Origin: Muribaculaceae bacterium
Lineage (GTDB): Bacteria; Bacteroidota; Bacteroidia; Bacteroidales; Muribaculaceae
Direction: 5' to 3'
Assembly (NCBI GenBank): GCA_017620635.1
Contig: JAGAUV010000038.1
Location: 1 to 38,405 of the forward strand
DNA: 38,405 bases
The position numbers and the translations under genes are program-made. Below the pieces are notes generated by a model, which saw nothing but the letters and a program-made list of their open reading frames with translations, was not told the origin of the DNA and made no database searches. Position 1 is the stretch's first letter; every line of letters starts with the position of its first letter. Below are positions 25,444 through 33,624 of this stretch, piece by piece.

Positions 25444-27625
25444 TCTCCATCAGGCCCGACAATTACTCGACCGCGCCTTATCCGAGCTACGACAATACAA
25501 GTATGCCGAGGCGATACAGTCCCTCAGATCGGCTGCCGCCAAGCTTGCCGACGATACATTGTCGGGCAGGCTCGATGATATCGAAAGCCGCTATTTCTAT
25601 ATGCTGCGCTATATTTCATCATATGCCCCGGCATCATCGGGCGACATTGCCGATATCGCAGCGAAGATCAAGGACATCGCCGCCATCATCCGACGCAATA
25701 TAATTGCCTGCGACAACACGGCCTACGGCGCACAGATACGTTTCGAGAGGCTGAGACCGGAAGAAAACATACAAAGCATCATAAGCGACTATCTCTCCGA
25801 GGCCGCCCGTCTGCGTACCGACCCATCGGCTCTGACCGATCCAAGATCGCACGCCACTCTCGAAAGACTGTCGGCCGACATATTCAACCGTCTCTGGGCC
25901 CACTACCGCCTCGACGACGACACATACACCTTGCTCGAGGATATTATCGCCGACACATCCATATCGGAAGTCGACAGGGAGCTTTGGATCAACGCCCTCG
26001 GCCTGTCCCTATTCTATTATCGCGACAGCAACGTGATCAGGCTGCTGCAGAAGGCACTGGCCAACGGCGAGCGCCGCATGGCTATTGCCTCGGCCGTATG
26101 GCTCGTAATCATTGCCACTGTCTTTTCCGGCCGTATGGACGACCCTGTCGAAAAAAGCATATGGGAGAGTCTCACTATCGCCGGGATAGACCTCTACGAA
26201 GTCTACAGCCAGATAATACGCTCTCTAGGCAATGGTTCGAAAGACTTCTTCAACGACCTTGCATCACTAAGTCAACGCTTCAGAGGTTTGGATCTCAACA
26301 ATGCCGAGGCATTGAAGAATATCGACCTCAGCACCGACGACTACGATAAGATACGACGCTTCAACGAGGCCCAGGCCTCGGGAGCCGACGTGTTCGGCCG
26401 CAGCATAGGCAATATGCGCTACTTCCCCTTCTTCGCCTCCCTGCCCAACTGGTTCATCCCGTTTGACCCGCAGCACAGCCTCCTCGCCGACATAACGGAT
26501 GGAGAAGGCGCAGAGATAGCGGAATCGATCGCCATGATGCCGCACATCGCCGACAGCGACAAATATGCCCTGCTCCTGGCGATGAGCAACATGCCCTCGG
26601 CTATGCGCTCTACCACACTGTCGACATTGGTCGACGGCATGCGCTCCATGTCCGACACGCCGGAGTTCAGAGAAGCCATGTCGGAGATCCGCAATATCCC
26701 CGACAGCACACTGATATCCAACCAGATAATCCAGATATCGAGATTCATCGCCAAGTACCCCAAGGTCGGCGAAATGCCGATAAGCAGATACTGGAATGCC
26801 GACACACTCTTCGAGCCCTCGCGTCTCGATCGTTCCGGCATAGGCACCGATGCTTATATCGGCCTTTCCAAAGCATTGGGCGATCAGGGCAACCTATCCG
26901 CCTCCTGCCGTCTGCTCAGGCATATTGTAGCGGCCGACGGCACATCAGCGCTCGCCGATGCGGAGCTCGAGATGCTAGCCGATATGGAAACAGCAGCACA
27001 GCAGCCCGACAGCTCCGATATCGCCGAGGACTGCTATACCGAGATATTGCGGCGTGAACCCGGACGACTCGATATTGCCGTCAAGTTAAGCCGTATATAT
27101 CTGCAGTCTGGCAAGGTGCAGCATGCGGCAGACATTCTCATTGGCAGCGGCATCGAAGGCTCGGGCGAGCCGGCGCCACTGATATGTCTGGCTCAGTGTT
27201 ACGAGGCATTGCACGATCTCGAACAGGCTATCGAGACCTTGCACCAGGCCGACTTCGTCGCGCCCGACGACGATTTCACAGCCAAACTGAAACTGGCGGA
27301 GCTATACCTCCGAAACGGTCAGCCTCATGAATCAGCCGGGACAATCGACCTGATACCGGCCGACATACGCCGTATACTCCCTACGGGCCTTCACGGCATT
27401 GCCCTGTGGCTTTGCGGCAATACAGCCGAGGCGAAGAATATGTGGCTCGACGAGATATCCACGCCGGGAAAAGGCGACAGTCTCGACTACATCAAGGACC
27501 TGAGGCATACCATCGCGGAGCTGGGCGACTGGCCCGTGGCCGCCGACAAGGCATACCCGGGCCTGCGTGTCGCGCCCGACATTCTATTGTACCGGCTTAA
27601 CGGTTCTAAATTCGGTAATATATAA
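25430..27625 (+). CDS. large helical-repeat (TPR-like) protein, unknown
   Basis: The protein has 731 residues from the ATG at 25430 (MTNDNLHQARQLLDRAL). The frame is open back to 25217, but that part overlaps the upstream gene and is not protein-like. The N-terminus (1-60) and the C-terminal third (about 550-690) read as tetratricopeptide-type helices, for example LICLAQCYEALHDLEQAI and AKLKLAELYLRNGQ. The middle (60-540) is helical and not recognised. There is no signal peptide or clear transmembrane segment, so a cytoplasmic scaffold is the likeliest form. It comes after plsC and the small membrane gene in one operon and 17 bp before the DUF4293 gene. Similar long TPR proteins are found widely in Bacteroidales, without known function. 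Confidence 0.8.
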   Translation: MTNDNLHQARQLLDRALSELRQYKYAEAIQSLRSAAAKLADDTLSGRLDDIESRYFYMLRYISSYAPASSGDIADIAAKIKDIAAIIRRNIIACDNTAYGAQIRFERLRPEENIQSIISDYLSEAARLRTDPSALTDPRSHATLERLSADIFNRLWAHYRLDDDTYTLLEDIIADTSISEVDRELWINALGLSLFYYRDSNVIRLLQKALANGERRMAIASAVWLVIIATVFSGRMDDPVEKSIWESLTIAGIDLYEVYSQIIRSLGNGSKDFFNDLASLSQRFRGLDLNNAEALKNIDLSTDDYDKIRRFNEAQASGADVFGRSIGNMRYFPFFASLPNWFIPFDPQHSLLADITDGEGAEIAESIAMMPHIADSDKYALLLAMSNMPSAMRSTTLSTLVDGMRSMSDTPEFREAMSEIRNIPDSTLISNQIIQISRFIAKYPKVGEMPISRYWNADTLFEPSRLDRSGIGTDAYIGLSKALGDQGNLSASCRLLRHIVAADGTSALADAELEMLADMETAAQQPDSSDIAEDCYTEILRREPGRLDIAVKLSRIYLQSGKVQHAADILIGSGIEGSGEPAPLICLAQCYEALHDLEQAIETLHQADFVAPDDDFTAKLKLAELYLRNGQPHESAGTIDLIPADIRRILPTGLHGIALWLCGNTAEAKNMWLDEISTPGKGDSLDYIKDLRHTIAELGDWPVAADKAYPGLRVAPDILLYRLNGSKFGNI

Positions 27626-27642
27626 TCTAAACACTTAATCAT

Positions 27643-28065
27643 ATGGTAATCCAACGCTGGCAGAGTGTTCTGCTCCTTATCGCCGTAGTGCTCATGTGCA
27701 TATTCTGCGCCACGCCCTACGCCAACCGTACAGCCGTCGAGACCGCGGCTCTGACTCCCGTTTTCGTCTCCGACGCCCCCGTATTCCTGGTACTCAACAT
27801 CGCCATCGCGGTATTGTTGTTTATCGCCATTTTCATGTTTAAGAACCTCCGGCTGCAGATGAAGGTCACACTTATCACGATTGTGCTTATCGTGGCCTCA
27901 TTGGTCACATCAGGCATCATCATATACGCATCAATGCCCGATGCCGCCCTGATATGGACAGGCGGCGTACTGCTGCTGATCGCCGCTCTCATCTGCGCCG
28001 TATTCGCCCTGCGCTTTATGCGTAAGGACAACAATCTCCTCCGCAGCTACGACCGCCTGAGATAA
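27643..28065 (+). CDS. DUF4293-family membrane protein
   Basis: A 140-residue protein starting MVIQRWQSVLLLIAVVLMC, the N-terminal signature of the Bacteroidetes DUF4293 family. It has four hydrophobic segments (about 7-25, 42-62, 69-92 and 101-122) and a basic end. Function unknown. It follows the TPR-like gene closely, and its last 19 bases overlap the 3' end of the ClC gene on the other strand. Confidence 0.85.
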   Translation: MVIQRWQSVLLLIAVVLMCIFCATPYANRTAVETAALTPVFVSDAPVFLVLNIAIAVLLFIAIFMFKNLRLQMKVTLITIVLIVASLVTSGIIIYASMPDAALIWTGGVLLLIAALICAVFALRFMRKDNNLLRSYDRLR

Positions 28066-29369
28066 CAGGCCATTCCGTAGGATATATACACGGCCACAAG
28101 AAGGGCGAGGAAGTACTGGTAGCCGTCGGCCATCTCCGCGACAAGGAACATCGACATAAGCGGCGCCCGTACCACTCCGGCCATTACTGCCGCCATACCG
28201 ACAAATGCCATATTGGCCGTCGGTATGGCGGTATTGAATATCGTATTGATTATAAGCGCGAAGAAAAAACCGGCTATCGCGCCGGCAAACAGCGCCGGGG
28301 CAAAATCGCCGGCCACACCGCCGCCGGAGTTCGTAGAGCATGCCGCTGCCGGCTTTACAAGAAGTATGGCGAACGTAATGCCTATAAGCACCCACACATC
28401 GCCTCCAAGCGATGAAAAGAACCCGGCTTCGGTAAGCACTGCATGATGCCCGTTTATAAGCCTCGACAGCGAATCATATCCCTCGCCGTAAAGAGTTGGA
28501 AACAGAAAGACGAATATGGCAAGAAGGCCGCCGGATATGATGTTGCGTGTCAGCGGACGGTCTATCGACTCAAAGAATCTGCGCAGCCTCGACATTATCA
28601 GCGAATAATAAACTGAATACAGGCCGCAGAACAGACCCAGAAGCAGTACCCAAGGCATTATACCGAGGTCAAACGGTACGGTCTGGATAAAATCGATGTC
28701 ATAAGTACAGCCGCTGAGCACATAGGCCGTCATCGACGACACTATGCACGATATGAACTGCGCCAGTACGGTAGTAGTCGTCAGCTCGAGCTGAAGCACC
28801 TCGAGCGTGAAAAGTACGCCGCCCAGCGGCGACTTGAATATGCCGGCAATACCGGCGCCGGCGCCACAGCCCACAAGCACACGTATAAGCTCAGGCTTCA
28901 GACCGAATTTGCGCCCCAGCCCACCGCCAATCGCGCCGCCGACAGTCGCTATAGGGCCTTCCGAGCCGGCGGATCCGCCGAAGCCGAGAGTCAGCGTGCT
29001 CGCTATCATCGGCGAATAGATATAGCAGGACCCAAGATTATATCTACGCTCTTTCAGGCCGGCCTGTATGCGTTCCACGCCGTGCTCGATATTCCTATGC
29101 AATATATACCTCTGGTACAAGCCTGTAAGCAAGATTCCGGCAAGAGGATATATAAGAAGGCTCACGTTAAAATGCTCAGGACTTATACCCGATGTCAGTA
29201 AGCCCGACGTAAAACCTATCATCTTCTTGAGCAGAAACGCCGCACTGCCGGCAAGCAGACCCACGACTACCGCGACCACCATTACCGCCACACCTCCGGG
29301 TAAACCCCGGAGCCATGACTTGACACCTTTGAAATGCCTGTCTGTATTAACGGTCGAATCCATAATCAA
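28047..29369 (-). CDS. ClC-family chloride channel / H+-Cl- antiporter
   Basis: A 440-residue polytopic membrane protein. The ClC pore signature GSAGSEGP is at 132-139, where E137 is the gating glutamate found in antiporters and most channels. The stretch GCGAGAGIAGIFKSPLGG follows, and the selectivity-loop equivalents near NSGGGVAGDFAPALFAGA lie in the C-terminal half. No CBS domains follow, as in short bacterial ClC proteins. The start may be the first or the third codon (both Met). The 3' end overlaps the convergent DUF4293 gene by 19 bases. Confidence 0.93.
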   Translation of the reverse strand: MIMDSTVNTDRHFKGVKSWLRGLPGGVAVMVVAVVVGLLAGSAAFLLKKMIGFTSGLLTSGISPEHFNVSLLIYPLAGILLTGLYQRYILHRNIEHGVERIQAGLKERRYNLGSCYIYSPMIASTLTLGFGGSAGSEGPIATVGGAIGGGLGRKFGLKPELIRVLVGCGAGAGIAGIFKSPLGGVLFTLEVLQLELTTTTVLAQFISCIVSSMTAYVLSGCTYDIDFIQTVPFDLGIMPWVLLLGLFCGLYSVYYSLIMSRLRRFFESIDRPLTRNIISGGLLAIFVFLFPTLYGEGYDSLSRLINGHHAVLTEAGFFSSLGGDVWVLIGITFAILLVKPAAACSTNSGGGVAGDFAPALFAGAIAGFFFALIINTIFNTAIPTANMAFVGMAAVMAGVVRAPLMSMFLVAEMADGYQYFLALLVAVYISYGMACYLRRS

Positions 29370-29438
29370 TCAATATTAATTATAACATCTCAACCGCCCC
29401 CCTTGTTCCCCTCCGATCGATAAAATACAAAGCAAATT

Positions 29439-29462
29439 CCGGAGCCGGGGGGCTTGCTCCGG
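29439..29462. repeat. short GC-rich inverted repeat
   Basis: Arms ccggagc (29439-29445) and gctccgg (29456-29462) around a G-rich loop, in the divergent spacer between the ClC gene and the orphan plus-strand gene. No T-run follows; role unknown. Confidence 0.4.
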
Positions 29463-29555
29463 TTATAGCGAAAGGTATCTCCGCTACCGGCACTCCCCCC
29501 TCCTCAAAAATCAAACATTTTGAAAAACCCGGGACAGCCCGGCGCCGCCCAATAC

Positions 29556-29563
29556 TAACTTTG
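29556..29563 (+). promoter_or_regulatory. promoter -7 element right at the orphan gene start
   Basis: TAACTTTG ends 7 bp before the ATG at 29571. With the usual start point about 7 bp past the box, the mRNA would begin on or next to the ATG, that is leaderless. No -33 box is evident. Confidence 0.5.
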
Positions 29564-29570
29564 CAGCATT

Positions 29571-30245
29571 ATGAGCAAATACACTATATACTTCGAACGT
29601 TACATCGGCCGCCCACTCTACCGCTGGGAGCGCCGGATCATCGCACCTCTCGAACACATTCGACAGCACTCCCAAAACCGTCGCGTGATTATCGTAGACC
29701 CTCCAGGATACGACTCGCGCGAACTCCTGTGCACGTACCTCCGATTCCTGCACAAGCGCATAGCCCCCGGCCTTACGGCTGTCGCTATCGACCGCACCAC
29801 AGCTCAGGCACAGCGAATTACCGAATACCGCCCGGCAAAAGACAGGCAATGGCTGAGCGTCGCATCCGGCCTCAGACCAAACCACCTACGGGGCCTCACT
29901 TTCGACTATGCCCTCATCCTCAATGCCGACCGATACTTCCCTCTCAACGCCACCATACCGGCGCTCGCGGCCCGGCGAAACTTCACTGCCATACTCAAGA
30001 CCGTCGCGCCAGTAGTCTCAACATCCTGCAACGGATTCATAATCATCCACATCCGAGGCCGTGACCCCGGAATACCGCCGCTATACCGCGCCAATCCCGA
30101 CACTCCCGTGCCCCACGCGCCGCCGCGACACCCCACACCACGGCTCTACATCATCGACCCCGATCTGTCCGACGACAATATAGCCGATTTTTTCTTCCCT
30201 CCGGCCCCGGCCCGTGACAATAAAGACCGAACGCCCGAGCGGTAG
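29571..30245 (+). CDS. orphan protein with a degenerate P-loop/terminase-like look
   Basis: A 224-residue, arginine- and proline-rich protein. No Met codon occurs after the first, so the ATG start is firm unless a non-ATG codon is used. I do not recognise a family. By eye the order of elements resembles a large-terminase or helicase ATPase lobe: IIVDPPGYDSRELL (about 40-53) where a Walker A loop would be, then a helix, then RGLTFDYALILNADRYF (about 109-125) where such enzymes have RGxxxDxxIIDE. The lysine and the acidic pair needed for ATP hydrolysis are absent. The C-terminal third is low-complexity, rich in P and R. It stands alone between divergent ClC and convergent tig genes. Confidence 0.6.
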   Translation: MSKYTIYFERYIGRPLYRWERRIIAPLEHIRQHSQNRRVIIVDPPGYDSRELLCTYLRFLHKRIAPGLTAVAIDRTTAQAQRITEYRPAKDRQWLSVASGLRPNHLRGLTFDYALILNADRYFPLNATIPALAARRNFTAILKTVAPVVSTSCNGFIIIHIRGRDPGIPPLYRANPDTPVPHAPPRHPTPRLYIIDPDLSDDNIADFFFPPAPARDNKDRTPER

Positions 30246-30330
30246 TCGACTCCGCTGCCCAAAGCCAAAACGTCGTCAAAGAGTTCTTTGAAATTCTGAC
30301 ATTCAACCCTCCTCCATTCTGACGGACTGA

Positions 30331-30366
30331 AAAAAATCAGCCGCTACTGTAAAGCAACGGCTGATT
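30331..30366 (-). terminator. intrinsic terminator of tig
   Basis: 9-bp stem (30335-30343 with 30358-30366) followed on the minus strand by a T-run (A tract at 30331-30336 on plus), 24 bp past the tig stop. Confidence 0.88.
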
Positions 30367-30389
30367 GTGATGGGAGTATGTTATTTATC

Positions 30390-31781
30390 TTACTCTTCTG
30401 CAGCAACAGCGGCACCTGAGGCATTGTTAAGGCTGTCGACAAGTGTGCGGAACTCTTCAATGCTTACTGTCTTCTCGTTCAGTTTGATAGCATTGTGGAT
30501 AGAGTTGATGAGCTTGCCGTTGAATGCCTGACGCACTACGCGCTGGCGCTGAGATTTGTCCTTGAGTATGTTCTCTGCAAGGTAATCGGCCATCTGGTCT
30601 GCCATGTGAGCCATTCCGTAGCTCTGGAGCTGTTCGATAGCCATTGCGTGGGCAAATGCCTTAACATCGTCCTCGTTGATCTCTACCTTGAGAGTCTCGG
30701 CGGCCTTGTTCTCGATGATTTCCCACTTGATACCGGGCACGGCGCGCTCTACCTCGCCGGCGATATCCTCAGCTTTGATCTCGCTGTTGTTGCGAGCCAT
30801 GAATTTCTTGAGGAAGTCGAGAGGAAGCTGCATATCCTTGCCATAAGTCTCCATCAGGTAATCTTCGGCCATACGGGCGAAGAGCTGACGGCTGTTAGGC
30901 TCGAGAGCACGGGCGATCATCTCGCTCACGCGCTGACGGTATTCTTCTTCATTGTGTACGGTATCCTTCCCGAATACTTTGTCGTAGAACTCCTGGCCAA
31001 GTTCGGCAGGCTTGTGTACGATAAATTCCGAGATGGTAATCTGGAAGTTGCCACGGACTGTTTCCACCTTGTCGCGGTCGATATGGAGCATAGATGCGAT
31101 TTCAGCCTCATTGCCGTCGCATGTGGCGAAAGCGTCGAATACGATAGTATCGCCCACCTTGCTGCCTTCAAACTTATCAGCCTGATCTTTAGACTTGAAG
31201 CTGAACGGAGCCAGGATGCCGTCTTCTACCATGATGCCGTCTTCTTTCTCCTTGCCTTCCTCATCGAGCTGGCGGATAACACCCTTTACCAGAGCACGCG
31301 CTGCATATTCCTGAGCAGGAACCTGCTCGCCGGCCTGATTGCGGAGAGCCTTGTCCTGATCGTCGATCATGTTATCGCTCACTGCGATATTGTAATAATC
31401 GAGTTCTACACTCTGGTCAAGTTTGATGTCGACGGTCGGAGCAAGACCAATTTCGTATTTGAATACAAATTCGGTAGCTGTGAGATCATATTCCTCTTCA
31501 ACCAAAGGTAATGGCTGGCCAAGGAGATCAAGTTTGTTGTCTTCGATATATTTGAGAGCTGCGTCTGATGCCACCTCATTGAGAACGTGGGCCTTGACTT
31601 CCTTGCCAAAACGCTTCTGCAGCTGTGCCATGTCGATGTGGCCGGGACGGAAGCCGGGGATCTGTCGCTTCTGTCCGATTTCCTTAAGCTCGCTTTTTAC
31701 ACGTGCCTTGTAGTCGTCCTCTACGAGACGGACTACAATGACTCCTTCGAGTTCGCTTGTTTTTTCGAGTGTTACGTCCAT
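30390..31781 (-). CDS. tig: trigger factor chaperone
   Basis: Ribosome-bound chaperone for nascent chains. The protein has 463 residues. The N-terminal ribosome-binding domain carries the signature loop GFRPGHI (43-49) after RQIP. The middle PPIase-like region (about 150-265) is poorly conserved, as in Bacteroidetes trigger factors, and the helical C-terminal domain (about 265-430) ends in an alanine/glutamate tail. Transcribed alone from a clear promoter (31846-31876) to its own terminator. Confidence 0.93.
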   Translation of the reverse strand: MDVTLEKTSELEGVIVVRLVEDDYKARVKSELKEIGQKRQIPGFRPGHIDMAQLQKRFGKEVKAHVLNEVASDAALKYIEDNKLDLLGQPLPLVEEEYDLTATEFVFKYEIGLAPTVDIKLDQSVELDYYNIAVSDNMIDDQDKALRNQAGEQVPAQEYAARALVKGVIRQLDEEGKEKEDGIMVEDGILAPFSFKSKDQADKFEGSKVGDTIVFDAFATCDGNEAEIASMLHIDRDKVETVRGNFQITISEFIVHKPAELGQEFYDKVFGKDTVHNEEEYRQRVSEMIARALEPNSRQLFARMAEDYLMETYGKDMQLPLDFLKKFMARNNSEIKAEDIAGEVERAVPGIKWEIIENKAAETLKVEINEDDVKAFAHAMAIEQLQSYGMAHMADQMADYLAENILKDKSQRQRVVRQAFNGKLINSIHNAIKLNEKTVSIEEFRTLVDSLNNASGAAVAAEE

Positions 31782-31845
31782 TAGTTATGATGTTCTTTAA
31801 AGTTTTCTCTAATCGTTGAAACGCTGTTTTTACGGTTTCAGTTTG

Positions 31846-31876
31846 CAAAATTAACACTAAATATTTTCATAATCAA
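31846..31876 (-). promoter_or_regulatory. promoter of tig
   Basis: On the minus strand a TTG (31876-31874), 20-bp spacer, TAATTTTG (31853-31846), about 65 bp before the tig ATG. Confidence 0.65.
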
Positions 31877-31951
31877 TTTTAAAGGCTCTTTTTGGCATTT
31901 TTTATATAATTGTCCGCTCCGCCTCGTTTACACTCGATAACCGGCCGCTCC

Positions 31952-31991
31952 AAAATAACAGCAACTTTTCTTGCAAAAGCGCTGTTATTTT
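31952..31991. promoter_or_regulatory. long inverted repeat spanning the promoter of the 36-residue peptide gene
   Basis: Perfect 11-bp arms (31952-31962 and 31981-31991), with a second inner pair ctttt (31965-31969) and aaaag (31975-31979). The -33 box (31971-31973) lies in its middle and the -7 box begins 3 bp after it. This fits an operator for a dimeric repressor, or less likely an mRNA hairpin from upstream. Confidence 0.6.
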
Positions 31992-32001
31992 GTTATATTT
32001 G
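31971..32001 (+). promoter_or_regulatory. promoter of the 36-residue membrane peptide
   Basis: TTG (31971-31973), 20-bp spacer, TATATTTG (31994-32001), about 22 bp before the ATG at 32024. Confidence 0.65.
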
Positions 32002-32023
32002 CAAAAGTTTAATAAAAATATCT

Positions 32024-32134
32024 ATGGCTTACCTTATCGGTCAAATATTAGGAATTGTATTTTTTATATATGGTGTCATGGTTCTGTATGCTTTGTGGAA
32101 TAGCTGTATCACACATAACGATGATATCGATTAA
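32024..32134 (+). CDS. 36-residue single-pass membrane peptide
   Basis: The reading starts MAYLIGQILGIVFFIYGVMV: one hydrophobic helix (about 3-26) and a short polar tail ending HNDDID. It has a full promoter at the right distance and an operator-like inverted repeat over it, which argues for a real small gene. No family recognised. Possibilities include a small regulator of a membrane complex or a toxin-like peptide; neither can be shown. There is no partner gene beside it except the broken secreted-protein gene. Confidence 0.6.
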   Translation: MAYLIGQILGIVFFIYGVMVLYALWNSCITHNDDID

Positions 32135-32255
32135 CTAAGCCAACCGGCGAGCTATCCCCTCAAATCGTTTCTGCCGTTCTTCGGCACTGAATTGAGGTGT
32201 CTTCGTTTTTATAATCAATCCCTCCACTGAGCCAGTGGCGACAAATGTTTTTTAG

Positions 32256-33419
32256 ATGAAAATAATTCACATCATCACAATAGCAAGCGCTTTAACCTGT
32301 GCCTCTGCAGTCTCCGCTCAAACATTCGTCAAAGAGATGAACGGCGCCAACACACGTTTCATCCCCGGACAGTACATGAAGAACGGCGAAGCGACCATCT
32401 ATTTTTCTGATGATGAATACGGATATACAGACGGTAATTCGAAGTATTCGGCTGAGATTTTTGATTTTGAACTTAAAGCTCTCAAATCCTTCAATTTCCC
32501 ATCCTGCACCCATACAGCAAATTTGAGGAAAGAGCTTCGACGGGAACTCTGGAAAAGTCTCGCGTGATAAGAAAAGATCGAATTACGAATTTGGGGCTAT
32601 GCCTACACTTACTCCATACAAACACAGAAGTACGACGGCGAATGGGAAACACGCATATGGGAGGATGTTCCCATCAGTAACTTCTGCACTCCTCATTGCA
32701 ACGATGTTGCAAAATTAAACGATTGGAACGGCGGAGTTTATCTACCATTCTCTCAGACGTTCTTCAATGATGACGAAGCGTTCGAATACGTCCGATTCAA
32801 GGCAGAAGTAGCCGAAGGCGGCGAGAACGGTTTTATTTCAGATGCCTCGCCTTCTCCTGAAGAATATCTTTTCGGCATTACAGATACTGACCGTGACGGA
32901 GATGGCGAAACAGACTACAAACGGACAGTGTACGGAGTCCACTATTCAGGGCTGGAAGTTGTCAACGAAAATAATCAGGTGCTTTATACCTTCCCGATGC
33001 CGGATAACGCCAAGGGTGAGCCAAGTGTAGAATTTTTCAAATCGGACAACAATATTCTCGCACAGGTCGATTATAATTGGTATAACGACGAGGGTAACTA
33101 TGTACATACTGTTAGATTCTATCGCATCGACAAGACTACCGATGGTGTGGCATAGGTTGTAAAGGAAGAAAATCATCTTACGGCAAGACCAAATCCGGCA
33201 TCAAAAGGGACTCCTGTAGTTGTGGATTTACCGTTCTCGACAAGCGAACGTACTATCCGAGTTAATACGCTTAACGGGTCAACCATCATAAGCGTTAAAG
33301 TTGAAGCAAACGCAACACAGGTTTCTGTACCTACAGACGCACTTTCTCCAGGCATTTACCTTATCACACTCACTGACAAAGGTCAAACATCAGAAACCTG
33401 CAAGATTATAGTGCGATAA
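32256..33419 (+). pseudogene. broken T9SS-secreted protein gene
   Basis: One frame runs through the whole stretch but is cut by stops at 32565-32570 (TGA TAA) and 33153-33155 (TAG). It opens with a signal peptide (MKIIHIITIASALTCASAVSAQ), continues with strand-rich, acidic repeats, one resembling a calcium-binding loop (TDTDRDGDGETD), and ends in a type IX secretion sorting tail: ARPNPAS near the start of the domain and PGIYLITL then KIIVR at the very end. Near 32500-32580 another frame reads more sensibly than the main one, so two compensating frameshifts probably lie around the first stops. The intact gene would have made a surface or secreted protein of about 385 residues. The sorting tail is cut off from the signal peptide, so export cannot work as such. 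Confidence 0.8.
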
Positions 33420-33454
33420 GACACGGCCGAACTTCTTTTCTGAATTTACTCAAA

Positions 33455-33492
33455 GTCCATAACTGAGTGGTGCATGCCACAAAGTTATGGAC
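33455..33492. repeat. 10-bp inverted repeat between pseudogene and bioA
   Basis: Arms gtccataact (33455-33464) and agttatggac (33483-33492) are perfect complements; inside, gtgg (33467-33470) can pair with ccac (33477-33480). It lies 36 bp past the pseudogene stop and about 80 bp before the bioA -33 box. It could be the pseudogene's terminator or an operator; no T-run follows directly. Confidence 0.5.
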
Positions 33493-33570
33493 GATATGAG
33501 TTACGTAAGAAAGTGCTTATTTTTTTGGGGAATAGACTGAGGGATTCGGTCGGACAAGGGCGGCGGTGTA

Positions 33571-33601
33571 TTGTCACGCGTCGAATTTTTTACTAATTTT
33601 G
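33571..33601 (+). promoter_or_regulatory. promoter of the bioA-mnmE operon
   Basis: TTG (33571-33573), 20-bp spacer, TAATTTTG (33594-33601). It places transcription start downstream of the longer bioA reading, which settles the start at 33625. Confidence 0.7.
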
Positions 33602-33624
33602 TGTTGGTTTTTATACTACATCAA

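Noticed and set aside
30495-31511. 338-codon plus-strand frame opposite tig
   Set aside because: It is antisense to a clear trigger factor gene and has a random-looking composition.
33467-33480. Possible tRNA or structured RNA in the bioA upstream gap
   Set aside because: The stem-loop stands alone; no cloverleaf, no conserved loops and no T-run.
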